A stretch of DNA of 64,000 nucleotides, taken from JBBPYC01 sp965218765 (lineage in GTDB: Bacteria; Pseudomonadota; Gammaproteobacteria; Burkholderiales; Burkholderiaceae_C). Where the stretch lies: positions 372,001-436,000 of the forward strand of contig CBDCLU010000005.1 of NCBI GenBank assembly GCA_965218765.1, written 5' to 3'. The notes under the pieces were generated by a model. It saw only the letters and a program-made list of their open reading frames with translations. It had not been told where the DNA came from and did not search any database. The position numbers and the translations under genes are program-made. Positions 17,625 to 27,294 of the stretch are shown here, piece after piece (positions within the stretch are counted from its first letter, which is position 1; the number at the start of each line of letters is the position of its first letter).

Positions 17625-19775
17625 ATGAACCTGCCCCATTCCGTGCCCTGCCCGAACGGCACCGAGCGCTCGCACCGCGCCAAAGCCTTGCGCGACCTGG
17701 TCTCGGAGATCTCGCGCACCCGGCCGCACGCGGCGACCCGTTCCAACGGCGAGGAAGTCGACTTCGCCGATGCCGGCTACCCGTCGAACTTCACCAAAGG
17801 GCTGCTGCACGACGCGTTCGGGCTGCTGCAGATCAAGGACGACTACCGCGCGTTCGTCGAAGCGATCAATTCGGAGAACGCGAATCTGTTCGACAGCAGC
17901 GTCAAGGGTGCAAAGGATCACCACCTGAACGCCAGCGGCGAGTTCGACGGCGCCGGGCGCACGGCGCTGTTTCAATGCACGGGACCGTTTGCAAGCAATC
18001 CGGCGACCGGGGCGCCCACCGCTGGCGCGCCGAACTGGCGCGGCTGGGAAAGCCCGCGCGCGGGCCATGTCTACGAGCTCGAAGGCCCGGACTCCGGCTC
18101 GCTCGGCATGGCACCGGCGCCCAGGGTCGGCAGCTCGGAACTCGCGGCCGAACTGGCCGAGCTCTATGCGCTCGCACTGCTGCGCGACGTGCGCTTCACC
18201 GACATCGTGAGCGGCAAGTCCAAGTCGCAACTGTGCGCCGACCAAGGTGCGATGGCCGTGGTCAGCAGCGCCGACGTCGTCGCGCTGCTGAATGCGATGA
18301 GCTACTACAGCGGCACGGACCGCGTCTCATCGACGCCGCTCGAAGCCGGTGCGAGCGACCTGAACGGCTTCGAGCGCGACCGCCGCTATGCGCGCACGCG
18401 CAACCCGGCGCAGGCGCTGACCGCGCCGCTGACGCCGGCGACTGCATTCCGCGGCTCCACCAAAGGCGCGCACGCGGGGCCTTACATCTCGCAGTTTTTG
18501 CTGGTCGGGTCGAACGACCGTGGTCGGGTCGGCGGTTCTGCCACGACGCATCCCGGCACCGCTGCAAGCTACGGCTTCCAGCAAGGCCTGATCAACTACG
18601 GCGCGCTCGCGATCGACCAGCGCAGCGTGACCCACAAGGCCTGCCTGGACTACATGACCGACTGGGCCAGCTGGCTCGACGTGCAAAACGGCGCCGACTT
18701 TCGCAACACCGATTTGTTCGAAGGCGAGCGCCGCTTCATCACGACGCCGCGCGACCTGGCGACCTACGTGCACTACGACGCGCTCTATGAGGCCTACCTG
18801 AACGCAGTGTTCATCATGGACGGCATGGGCGTGCCGGTATCCAAAGGCTTTCCGGAGAAAAGCGTGAGCGGCCGCCGGACCGGCTTTGCAACGTTCGGCG
18901 GCCCGCACGTGCTGTCGCTTGCGACGGAAGTCGCGACGCGTTGCCTGAAGGCGGTGCGGCGGCAGAAGTTCAACTTTCACCGGCGTGCGCGGCCGGAAGC
19001 GCTCGCGGCGCGGGTCACGCTGATCGAATGCGGCCTGGGCGGCAGGCTCGGCAGCGCGCAAGCCGCATTCAACACGCTGCACGCCGAACTGCCGCAAACC
19101 CTGCGCGACGCGGTCATCGAACACAACAAGCGCCAGAACAGTTCTGCGATGGCCGCGATGCGTGCGGTCCAGTGCCCGAAGAAAAGCCCCGACCCGTGCA
19201 AGAACTTCGCCGATCACAACCTGCTGCTGCCGCTCGCTTTTCCGGAAGGCTCGCCGATGCACCCGGCTTACGGCGCCGGGCATGCGACGGTCGCCGGCGG
19301 CTGCGTGACGATGATCAAGGCCTACTTCGAGATGTTCAACGACCACGACAGCCGCACCGAGCGGCTGCTGCGTGATGCGACCGGCAACGCGATCGCGTTC
19401 GTGCCGAACGACAGCGGCACCGAACTGGTCGCGCCGCCGGCCGGCACTGCGGCGCTGACGATCCAGGGCGAGCTCGACAAACTCGCTGCCAACATCGCGA
19501 TCGGCCGCAACATGGCCGGCGTGCATTACCACTCCGACTACTACGACAGCCTGCGCCTGGGCGAGCGCGTCGCGGTCGGCATCCTGCTCGAGCAGGCGCC
19601 GACCTACGGCGAAGCAATGGAAACGACCTTCACCTCGTTCGATGGCGACTTCATCTCGATCTCGGGCCAGGCCAATTCGGCGCCGACCTTGACCGTGATC
19701 GACCGCACCGGCCGGCCGGTCACAGCGGGCTCATGGTGGCTACGGCATGTGCCGGGCGAGCAGTTGATCGTGTAG
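17625..19775 (+). CDS. Vanadium-dependent haloperoxidase (bromoperoxidase-like, PAP2 superfamily)
   Basis: 716 aa. The C-terminal third has the vanadate/phosphate pocket of PAP2-type enzymes in the haloperoxidase arrangement: KFNFHRRARPE (Lys ~448, Arg ~454), HPAYGAGHATVAGG (~residues 549-562) and RNMAGVHYHSDYYDSLRLGE (~627-646). The long spacing and the P-S/A-GHAT form resemble algal and bacterial bromoperoxidases rather than acid phosphatases. The enzyme would oxidise halide with H2O2. No signal peptide is apparent in the chosen start (MNLPHSVPCPNG), so location is unclear. Single gene, convergent with the IOR gene. Confidence 0.88.
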   Translation: MNLPHSVPCPNGTERSHRAKALRDLVSEISRTRPHAATRSNGEEVDFADAGYPSNFTKGLLHDAFGLLQIKDDYRAFVEAINSENANLFDSSVKGAKDHHLNASGEFDGAGRTALFQCTGPFASNPATGAPTAGAPNWRGWESPRAGHVYELEGPDSGSLGMAPAPRVGSSELAAELAELYALALLRDVRFTDIVSGKSKSQLCADQGAMAVVSSADVVALLNAMSYYSGTDRVSSTPLEAGASDLNGFERDRRYARTRNPAQALTAPLTPATAFRGSTKGAHAGPYISQFLLVGSNDRGRVGGSATTHPGTAASYGFQQGLINYGALAIDQRSVTHKACLDYMTDWASWLDVQNGADFRNTDLFEGERRFITTPRDLATYVHYDALYEAYLNAVFIMDGMGVPVSKGFPEKSVSGRRTGFATFGGPHVLSLATEVATRCLKAVRRQKFNFHRRARPEALAARVTLIECGLGGRLGSAQAAFNTLHAELPQTLRDAVIEHNKRQNSSAMAAMRAVQCPKKSPDPCKNFADHNLLLPLAFPEGSPMHPAYGAGHATVAGGCVTMIKAYFEMFNDHDSRTERLLRDATGNAIAFVPNDSGTELVAPPAGTAALTIQGELDKLAANIAIGRNMAGVHYHSDYYDSLRLGERVAVGILLEQAPTYGEAMETTFTSFDGDFISISGQANSAPTLTVIDRTGRPVTAGSWWLRHVPGEQLIV

Positions 19776-19808
19776 CGGACGGCGGCCGCGCGCCTGGCCG
19801 CGCCAGAT

Positions 19809-22800
19809 TCAAGCGGCCTTGCGCGGCGCCTGCGGTGCTCGAAACGCCTGCATCAGCTCGGCCCACTTCGCACGCGCGGGCACCAAGTTGCGATCCTTCA
19901 CGTGCCCGTAGCCTTTGATCATCTCCGGGATGCGCGCGATCTCGACCGCAGTCGCGTGGTTGTCGGCGGTCAGGCTGGTCAGCACATCCTCGATGCTCGC
20001 GCGGTATTCGCCGATCAATGCGCGCTCGGTCTTGCGCTCGTCGGTGCGCGCAAACGGATCGAGCAGGCCGCCGCGCAGCCACTTCATTTTTTGAAGCAGC
20101 TTGAACGCAGTCAGCATACGCGGGCCGTACTTTTGCTTCTGCAACTCGCCTTTTTCGTTGCGCTTGGCCGAGTGCGGCGGGGCCAGGTGATAGTTGAGCG
20201 TGTAGTCGCCTTCGAACATCGAATCGATGCGCGCCAGAAACGCCGGGTCCGCCTGCAGCCGCGCGACTTCGTACTCATCCTTGTAGGCCATCAGCTTGAA
20301 CAGGTAGCGCGCGACTGCTTCGGACAAGGCAGCCTTGCCCAACGCACTTTCCGCCTGCTGCACCTTGGCGACGAAATCGCGGTACTGGTTCGCGTAAGCC
20401 GCGTTCTGATACGCAGTCAGGAACTGCACGCGGCGCTCGACCACGGTCTCGACCGTCTCGCGCTTCTTGAATTCGATCACCTGTGCGCCGGTGCCCTTGC
20501 CCGAGACCTGCGCGATGATGGCTTGCACGCCCGGCCAGTCGGCCGCCGCACGCCTGCCCCATTCGAACGCAGCCTTGTTCTTGTCAACGGCCACCGCGTT
20601 CAACTCGATCGCGCGTTGCAGCGATTCGAGCCGCAGCGGGATCCAGCCCTTTTGCCATGCGAAGCCGAGCAGCATCGGGTTCGTGTAGATCGTGTCGCCC
20701 ATCAGGTGCGTGGCGGCTGCGTCGGCATCGAACGCGCCGACTGCCGCTGCGCCGACCGCCTGCGCGATCTGGCCCGCACACTGGTCGGCCGGGTTCTGCC
20801 AGTTCGCATCCTTGACGAATGCGGCCGTCGGCGCGGCGTGCGAGTTCAACGCGACGTGCGTGCGGCCCTCGCGCATGCGCAAGGACGTCTCCTTGTCGGC
20901 CGTGACGATCGGGTCGCAGCCGATGATCAGATCGGCCGCCGCCATGCCGACCCGCGTCGTCTTGATGTCATCCTGATGCTCGCCGATCAACACATGGCTC
21001 CAGGTCGCGCCGCCTTTTTGCGCAAGGCCGCCCGCATCCTGCGTGACGATGCCCTTGCCTTCCAGATGGCCCGCGACGCCAAGCAACTGGCCGATCGTGA
21101 TCACGCCGGTGCCGCCGACGCCGGCAACCACGATGCCCCAGACTTTGGCATCGAGCCCATGCGGCACAGGGATCGCCGGCTCGGGCAATGCGCCGAGTTC
21201 GAACGGCGACGGCGCGCTCGTCTTCGCCTTGGTCTTGAGCTGGCCGCCTTCCACCGTGACGAAGCTCGGGCAGAAGCCTTTCACGCAGCTGTAATCCTTG
21301 TTGCAGGTGCTCTGGTTGATCGTGCGCTTGCGGCCGAACTCGGTCTCCAACGGCTCGACCGACAGGCAGTTGCTCTGCACGCCGCAGTCGCCGCAGCCTT
21401 CGCAGACCAGCTCGTTGATGACGACACGCTTGGCCGGATCCGGGAACGCGCCGCGCTTTCTGCGCCGGCGTTTTTCGGTCGCGCAGGTCTGGTCGTAGAT
21501 GATGACCGTGGTGCCCTTCAGCTCGCGGAACTCGCGCTGGATGCGATCGAGCTCGTCCCGGTGTTCGATCTCGATGCCGTCGGGCAGGCCGGTGACGCCG
21601 TCGTACTTCTCCGGCTCATCGGTCACGACGACGATTTGTCGTGCGCCCTCGGCCTTCATGCTCTGCGCGATCTGGATCACCGAATGGCCTTCGGGCCGCT
21701 CGCCGACCTGCTGGCCGCCGGTCATCGCGACCGCATCGTTATAAAGAATCTTGTAGGTGATGTTGACACCCGCCGCAATGCTCTGGCGCACCGCGAGCAG
21801 CCCGCTGTGAAAGTAGGTGCCGTCGCCGAGGTTCGCGAAGATGTGCTCGTCGGTCGTGAATGGCGCCTGGCCGACCCACGGCACGCCCTCGCCGCCCATC
21901 TGCGTGAAGCCGACCGTGCTGCGGTCCATCCAGGTCGCCATGAAGTGGCAGCCGATGCCGGCCATCGCGCGCGAGCCTTCGGGCACCTTGGTCGACGTGT
22001 TGTGCGGGCAGCCCGAGCAGAACCAGGGCGCGCGCTGCACGCCGGCCATGCTCGCGACCGTGGCGACTTTCATCGATCCTTCCTTGGCTTCGAGAATCGC
22101 GAGCTGCGCATCGATGCGCGCGGCCATGTCGCCGTCGACACCCATTTTTTTCAGGCGCTGCGCAATCGCGCGGGCAATCTGCGCGGGCGACAGGTCGGCG
22201 GTGGAGCGCAGCAGCTCGTTCTTCGACGGATTTGCCATGCTCCATTCGCCGCCGGAGAAGTCCCCATCGGTCTCGTTGAACTTGCCGAGCACATTCGGCC
22301 GCACGTCCGGGCGCCAGTTGTAGAGCTCTTCCTTCAACTGGTATTCGATGACCTGGCGCTTTTCCTCGACCACCAGGATCTCGCGCAGGCCCGTTGCGAA
22401 CTCGCGTGTGATCTGCGCCTCCAGCGGCCAGACCACGCCAACCTTGTGCAACCGGATGCCGAGCTGGCGGCACGCGGCATCGTCGAGCCCCAAATCCTGC
22501 AGCGCCTGGCGCGTGTCGTTGAATGCCTTTCCGCTCGCGATGATGCCGAAGCGGTCGTTCGAGCCTTCGACCACGTTGTAGTTGAGCCGGTTCGCGCGGA
22601 TGTACGCCAAAGCGGCATACCACTTGTAGTGGAACAGCCGCGCTTCCTGCTCGAGCGCATGATCCGGCCAGCGGATGTGCAGGCCGCCCGGCGGCATCTC
22701 GAAGTCGGTCGGAATCCGGATGTCGATGCGCTCGGGATCGATCTCGGCCGTCGCACTCGATTCGACGATCTCCTGGATCGTCTTCATGCCGGCCCAGACC

Positions 22801-23417
22801 CCGGAGTAGCGGCTCAGCGCGAACGCATGCAGCCCCAAATCGAGGATTTCCTGCACCGTTGCCGGGAAGAACACCGGCAGCCCGCACGCCTTGAAGATGT
22901 GGTCGCTTTGATGCGCGGCCGTGCTGCTCTTGCTCAAGTGGTCGTCGCCAGCGACTGCGATCACACCGCCGAACTCCGTCGTGCCCGCCATGTTCGCGTG
23001 CTTGAACACGTCCGATGTGCGATCCACGCCCGGCCCCTTGCCGTACCAGATGCCGAACACGCCATCGAACCGGTTCGTGCCCGGCGGCGAGAAGCCGAGC
23101 TGTTGCGTGCCCCAGACCGCGGTCGCGGCCAGCTCTTCGTTCACGCCCGGCTGGAACACGATGTTCTGCGCCTTCAGGTATTTGCTCGCTTTCCACAGCG
23201 ACTGGTCGTAGCCGCCGAGCGGCGAGCCGCGGTAGCCGCTGATGAAGCCGGCCGTATTCCTGCCGGCTATCGCATCGCGCTGGCGCTGCAGCATCGGCAG
23301 TTTCACCAGCGCCTGCACGCCGGACATGAACGCACGCCCGTGGTCGAGCGTATAGCGGTCATCAAGCGAGACCGATTCGAGCGATCTGCGGATGTGTTCG
23401 GGCAACGGTGCGTTCAT
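19809..23417 (-). CDS. Fused indolepyruvate ferredoxin oxidoreductase
   Basis: About 1202 aa: alpha (IorA) and beta (IorB) activities in one chain, a form common in proteobacteria. Oxidises aryl- or branched-chain 2-oxo acids to acyl-CoA, passing electrons to ferredoxin, using thiamine diphosphate. N-terminal pyrimidine-binding region (FISGYRGSPLGGYDQ), TPP region (PWFCSGCPHNTS, GIGCHFM, FANLGDGTYFHSG), a cysteine cluster near residues 670-715 (CEGCGDCGVQSNC ... CVKGFCPSF) for 4Fe-4S centres, then a PFOR-gamma-like domain (VAGVGGTGVITIGQLLG) and a C-terminal extension. Start at MNAPLPEHIRRSL. A divergent Lrp-type gene lies 170 bp away and is the likely regulator. Confidence 0.93.
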   Translation of the reverse strand: MNAPLPEHIRRSLESVSLDDRYTLDHGRAFMSGVQALVKLPMLQRQRDAIAGRNTAGFISGYRGSPLGGYDQSLWKASKYLKAQNIVFQPGVNEELAATAVWGTQQLGFSPPGTNRFDGVFGIWYGKGPGVDRTSDVFKHANMAGTTEFGGVIAVAGDDHLSKSSTAAHQSDHIFKACGLPVFFPATVQEILDLGLHAFALSRYSGVWAGMKTIQEIVESSATAEIDPERIDIRIPTDFEMPPGGLHIRWPDHALEQEARLFHYKWYAALAYIRANRLNYNVVEGSNDRFGIIASGKAFNDTRQALQDLGLDDAACRQLGIRLHKVGVVWPLEAQITREFATGLREILVVEEKRQVIEYQLKEELYNWRPDVRPNVLGKFNETDGDFSGGEWSMANPSKNELLRSTADLSPAQIARAIAQRLKKMGVDGDMAARIDAQLAILEAKEGSMKVATVASMAGVQRAPWFCSGCPHNTSTKVPEGSRAMAGIGCHFMATWMDRSTVGFTQMGGEGVPWVGQAPFTTDEHIFANLGDGTYFHSGLLAVRQSIAAGVNITYKILYNDAVAMTGGQQVGERPEGHSVIQIAQSMKAEGARQIVVVTDEPEKYDGVTGLPDGIEIEHRDELDRIQREFRELKGTTVIIYDQTCATEKRRRRKRGAFPDPAKRVVINELVCEGCGDCGVQSNCLSVEPLETEFGRKRTINQSTCNKDYSCVKGFCPSFVTVEGGQLKTKAKTSAPSPFELGALPEPAIPVPHGLDAKVWGIVVAGVGGTGVITIGQLLGVAGHLEGKGIVTQDAGGLAQKGGATWSHVLIGEHQDDIKTTRVGMAAADLIIGCDPIVTADKETSLRMREGRTHVALNSHAAPTAAFVKDANWQNPADQCAGQIAQAVGAAAVGAFDADAAATHLMGDTIYTNPMLLGFAWQKGWIPLRLESLQRAIELNAVAVDKNKAAFEWGRRAAADWPGVQAIIAQVSGKGTGAQVIEFKKRETVETVVERRVQFLTAYQNAAYANQYRDFVAKVQQAESALGKAALSEAVARYLFKLMAYKDEYEVARLQADPAFLARIDSMFEGDYTLNYHLAPPHSAKRNEKGELQKQKYGPRMLTAFKLLQKMKWLRGGLLDPFARTDERKTERALIGEYRASIEDVLTSLTADNHATAVEIARIPEMIKGYGHVKDRNLVPARAKWAELMQAFRAPQAPRKAA

Positions 23418-23587
23418 GGCGGCAGTCGACTCCTGGAATAACGATCGGGGACGAATGATGAGGCGCAACGCGACGACCGTCGCAGCGCGAACAAAATCAG
23501 TGTAGGCGTGAGTCGGTGACAGGTGCTTGCGTTGTGTGCTCGTAAATGGCTAGCATCAGCAAGATTCTTGCTCTGTCAATGCCGAAA

Positions 23588-24121
23588 ATGGATACGCTGG
23601 ACAAGTTCGACTGGGCCATCATCGCGCAGTTGCAAGCCGATGGTCGTCTGAGCAATGCCGAACTCGCGCAGCGCGTCGGGCTGTCGGCCGCGCCCTGCTG
23701 GCGCCGCGTGCGCGCGCTGGAGGCAAGCGGCTTCATCCGCGGCTACCGTGCCGATATCGATCGCCACAAGATCGGCCTCGGTGTCCTTGCGTTCGTCCGC
23801 GTCGATGCCGAACGCACCACGGGCGAACTGTTGCGCTTGATGGAACAAGCGATCCAGGCCACCCCGGAAATTATCTCGTGCCACTACATCAGCGGCAGCG
23901 GCACGTTCGAGCTGCAGGTGGTCACGCGCGACCTCGATTCGTTTTCGACGTTCGCGCGTGAAGTGCTGCTGAACCTGCCGAACGTGAAGGATCTGCACAC
24001 GAGCTTCTCGCTGGGCGAGGTGAAGGCAGGCGGCGCTTGGCCGATCGATTCCGCCAAGTGCGCCAAAGCCGCTGCGTCGCCTGCGCCGATGCGAACCTCG
24101 GCGGCGCCCAGTTCTCGGTGA
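23588..24121 (+). CDS. Lrp/AsnC-family transcriptional regulator
   Basis: About 177 aa. N-terminal helix-turn-helix (LDKFDWAIIAQLQADGRLSNAELAQRVGLSAAPCWRRVRALE), linker FIRGYRADIDRHKIGLGV, then the RAM ligand domain with CHYISGSGTFELQVVTRDLDSF and a C-terminal low-complexity tail of ~35 residues not typical of the family. Start could also be ATG 23579 or 23546; the chosen one gives the standard MDTLDKFD N-terminus. Divergent from the indolepyruvate oxidoreductase, suggesting amino-acid-responsive control of that gene. Confidence 0.9.
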   Translation: MDTLDKFDWAIIAQLQADGRLSNAELAQRVGLSAAPCWRRVRALEASGFIRGYRADIDRHKIGLGVLAFVRVDAERTTGELLRLMEQAIQATPEIISCHYISGSGTFELQVVTRDLDSFSTFAREVLLNLPNVKDLHTSFSLGEVKAGGAWPIDSAKCAKAAASPAPMRTSAAPSSR

Positions 24122-24206
24122 CGTGCATCTGCAGCAGGGTGCAGTACCGTCCGACCGGGCCTGCGCCTGGTCTGTCCGACCAACCCTGACCGGCTGCGCT
24201 GCGCCG

Positions 24207-26603
24207 TCATGCGCTCTTGAGCTGCTCTCCGATCGGCAACGTCCGAATCCGCTTGCCGGTTGCCGCGAAGATTGCATTCGTGAGCGCGGGTGCAACCGGC
24301 GGCAGCCCGGGTTCGCCGACGCCGCCCAGCGGCACCGAGAAGTCGGTGACCGGCACCAGATGCACCGCGATCTTGCGTGGCGATTCGTTGTTGCGCAGCA
24401 CGACGAAGTCGTTGAAGTTCGACTGATCGACCGCACCGTTCTTGAACGTGATCTGGCTGCGCATCGCCAGGCTCAGGCCCATCACGACCGCGCCTTCCAT
24501 CTGCGCGCGGATTCGCTCCGGGTTGACGTGCGGGCCGCAGTCGATCGATGTGTTCACGTTCACGATCTGGAGTTCGCCCTTCGGTCCGACCTCGACTTCG
24601 ATCGCACACGCCGTGTAGCTCACGAACGAATAGGCCACGGCGATCCCGAGACCGCGACCCTTCGGCAAGTCGCGGCCCCACCCGGCGCCCTTGGCTGCAA
24701 GCTCCACCACATGCCGCATGCGCCCGGTGTCGAGCTGGTAGCGCTCGGGCGATTCGCCGTAGTTCCAGCTGTCCGACATCTTGGCCGGATCGACCTTGCG
24801 CGCCGGGCCGATCAGTTCCAGCAGGTAATCTTTCTGGTCGCGCCCGGCTGCGTGCGCGAGTTCGGCCACGAACGACTGCACCGCGAACACGTGCGGCACG
24901 TTGTAGACCGAGCGGAACCAGCCGATGCGCGTGTGCGCGGGCACCTCGGGCGCTTCCACCCTCAGGTTGGCGATCTGGAACGGCACGTTGACCGCGCCCA
25001 TGCCAAGCTCGAACGCCGTCAGGCCCATCGCGCCTTTCGCGAACGTGGAATTGATCGTCGGCGCCGCTGATCGGTGCAGCCACGCGGTGGTCTTGCCTTG
25101 GTCGTCCTGCACCGCTTCCATGTGTTCGAGCGCGACCGCATGAAAGTAGTCGTGCTGGATGTCGTCGGGCCGGCTCCATTGCAGCTTGACCGGCTTGCCA
25201 TCCATCGCTTTGGAGATCAGCGCGGCTTCCGAGATGAAATCGGTCATCGACTTGCGCCCGAAGCCGCCGCCGAGCATCGTCACGTGCACCGTCACCTGCT
25301 CGGGCTTCATGCCGAGCGAAGCGGCGACGTTTTCCTTGGCGGCGTGCGGGGCCTGCACCGGCGCCCAGACTTCGCACCGGTCGCCGTCGATGCGCGCGGT
25401 GGCGACCACCGGCTCCATCGCGGCATGCGCGAGGTGCGGCACGTAGTATTCGGCCTCGATCTTCTTGGCAGCCTTGGACAGAGCGCCTACCGCATCGCCA
25501 TCGTTGCGCTTCGGCGCCCACGACTTTCGTGCAGCGTCTTCGAGCGTCTTCTTGAACGCGATCGAATCGTAGTTCGCGTGGTCGCCCCCGCCTTCCCATT
25601 CGATCACCAGCGCGTCGCGGCCCTGCATCGCGGCCCAGGTGTTCTTCGCCACCACCGCCACGCCGCCGAGCGGATTCATCATTGCAGGCAATGGCGTCGA
25701 TTTGAGTTCGACCACCTTGATCACACCCGGCACAGCCAGCGTCTTCTTGTCGTCGTAATGCTTGAGCCGGCCGCCGAGCACCGGTGGGCGCGCGACCACC
25801 GCATACACCATGCCATCGAGCCTGGTGTCGATGCCGTAGCCAGCGCGGCCGCGCACGATGTCTTCGCCGTCAAGCAGCTTCAGGTCGGCTTTGCCGATGT
25901 AGCGGAAATCGGCCGGCTGCTTGAGTTTGAGCGCGTCCTCGGCCGGCACCGGCAACTTCGCGGCGGCCTGCGCAACCGCGCCGTAGCCGATCCTGCGACC
26001 GCTTGCGGCATGCACGAGTTCGTGGTTCTTGGCGGTGACTTCACCGGCCGGCACATTCCACTGCGCAGCGGCCGCGGCTTCCAGCATCGCGCGCATCGCC
26101 GCGCCGGCACGGCGCAGCGGCATGAACGACTGGCGCAGGCTGCGCGAGCCGTCGGTGTTCTGGTTGCCGTAGCGCGTCTCATCGCCGGGTGCCTGCACCA
26201 CGCGCACCTTGGCCCAGTCCGCATCGAGCTCATCGGCGACCACCATCGGGATGCTGGTGCGCACGCCCTGGCCCATCTCAGACCGGATGCAGGTGACCGA
26301 CACGATGCCGTCCGGTGCGATCGACACGAACACCAGCGGATCGTCGACCAGCCCGCCGGGCATCGCGTCGCCGCCGTATTTCTTCTCGACCTTCGGCGCC
26401 TCGGTTTCGCTGATGTTCTTGCCGGCCGGTTTGGCCGGCGCCACCTGCTGCTTGTCCTGCGCGAAGACGCGGCCCGACTGGGTCACGACCAGCATCAGCC
26501 CGGCACCCTGCAGCATGCGGCGGCGCGAGAGCCGGCCGGCAACCGGCATTGCGGACAGTGCGTCGGCCAAGCCGGCTTGTTCGATGCTGTCGATGTTATT
26601 CAT
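24207..26603 (-). CDS. Molybdopterin-binding large subunit, isoquinoline 1-oxidoreductase (IorB-like) type
   Basis: 798 aa. Xanthine-oxidase-family large subunit. A Tat-type signal is near residues 25-50 (SRRRMLQGAGLMLVV), so it is expected in the periplasm. Molybdopterin motifs: VTCIRSEMGQGVRTSIPM, THVTMLGGGFGRK-like VHVTMLGGGFGRKSM, and the catalytic glutamate in GVGEPGLPP (Glu ~764). Two-subunit members (large + 2Fe-2S) lack the FAD subunit and pass electrons to cytochromes; no cytochrome gene is adjacent here. Substrate (N-heterocycle or aldehyde) unknown. Overlaps the small-subunit gene by ATGA. Confidence 0.92.
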   Translation of the reverse strand: MNNIDSIEQAGLADALSAMPVAGRLSRRRMLQGAGLMLVVTQSGRVFAQDKQQVAPAKPAGKNISETEAPKVEKKYGGDAMPGGLVDDPLVFVSIAPDGIVSVTCIRSEMGQGVRTSIPMVVADELDADWAKVRVVQAPGDETRYGNQNTDGSRSLRQSFMPLRRAGAAMRAMLEAAAAAQWNVPAGEVTAKNHELVHAASGRRIGYGAVAQAAAKLPVPAEDALKLKQPADFRYIGKADLKLLDGEDIVRGRAGYGIDTRLDGMVYAVVARPPVLGGRLKHYDDKKTLAVPGVIKVVELKSTPLPAMMNPLGGVAVVAKNTWAAMQGRDALVIEWEGGGDHANYDSIAFKKTLEDAARKSWAPKRNDGDAVGALSKAAKKIEAEYYVPHLAHAAMEPVVATARIDGDRCEVWAPVQAPHAAKENVAASLGMKPEQVTVHVTMLGGGFGRKSMTDFISEAALISKAMDGKPVKLQWSRPDDIQHDYFHAVALEHMEAVQDDQGKTTAWLHRSAAPTINSTFAKGAMGLTAFELGMGAVNVPFQIANLRVEAPEVPAHTRIGWFRSVYNVPHVFAVQSFVAELAHAAGRDQKDYLLELIGPARKVDPAKMSDSWNYGESPERYQLDTGRMRHVVELAAKGAGWGRDLPKGRGLGIAVAYSFVSYTACAIEVEVGPKGELQIVNVNTSIDCGPHVNPERIRAQMEGAVVMGLSLAMRSQITFKNGAVDQSNFNDFVVLRNNESPRKIAVHLVPVTDFSVPLGGVGEPGLPPVAPALTNAIFAATGKRIRTLPIGEQLKSA

Positions 26604-27067
26604 GCCTGGCCTCCGCGCGTGGCTGCGATTTGCTGGATGGTGGCGCGAATCCGGGTGTAGGTGCCGCAGCGGCAGATGTTGCCGCTCATCGCCTGATCGA
26701 TGTCGTTGTCGCTCGGGTTGGGAACCCGTTCGAGCAGCGCGACGGCCGACATGATCTGGCCGGTCTGGCAGTAGCCGCACTGCGGCACGCCGTTCGCGAC
26801 CCAGGCGGCCTGCACCGCAGCGCCGAGCTGCTTCGATTCGATGCTCTCAATGGTCGCGACCTTGTGGCCGACCGCGGCCGAGATCGGCGTGATGCACGAG
26901 CGGATCGGCTGCCCGTCCAGATGCACGGTGCAGGCGCCGCACAGGCCCGCGCCGCAACCGAACTTGGTGCCGGTCAGGCCCAGCTCGTCACGCAATACCC
27001 AGAGGATAGGCATGTCGGCCGGCAAATCGACGTCGCGCGTCTTGCCGTTAACGTCAAGCTTGATCAT
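26600..27067 (-). CDS. 2Fe-2S small subunit of molybdenum hydroxylase (IorA-like)
   Basis: 155 aa. N-terminal plant-type ferredoxin domain with CGAGLCGACTVHLDG, C-terminal helical 2Fe-2S domain with QCGYCQTGQIMSAVALL and ICRCGTY. Electron-transfer partner of the following large subunit. Start MIKLDVNGKTRDV is the standard family start; longer in-frame upstream codons are ignored. The signal-less small subunit presumably travels with the Tat-exported large one. Confidence 0.95.
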   Translation of the reverse strand: MIKLDVNGKTRDVDLPADMPILWVLRDELGLTGTKFGCGAGLCGACTVHLDGQPIRSCITPISAAVGHKVATIESIESKQLGAAVQAAWVANGVPQCGYCQTGQIMSAVALLERVPNPSDNDIDQAMSGNICRCGTYTRIRATIQQIAATRGGQA

Positions 27068-27294
27068 GTTCAAAGTCTTTCTGGGTTGTACTGCGATATT
27101 GTGGGAAACGAGCGCCCAGCCACTGCCGGTTCGCATGGGGCAAGCCAACCTTTCGGCAGCAGGCATGGCGCCCTTGAATTCGAAGCGATTCATGCTACGC
27201 CTCGGCATCCAGGCCGGCAGATGATGTTGTTACCGTTTGTCGCCGTGGCGGCAGCGGACAAGTCCCGGATGCGCTTTAGGCTCGTGCCCGGCAT

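Noticed and set aside
19902..23441. 1179-aa plus-strand frame opposite the indolepyruvate oxidoreductase
   Set aside because: Antisense shadow; rich in Arg/Ala/His with no motif, while the minus strand carries TPP and Fe-S motifs.
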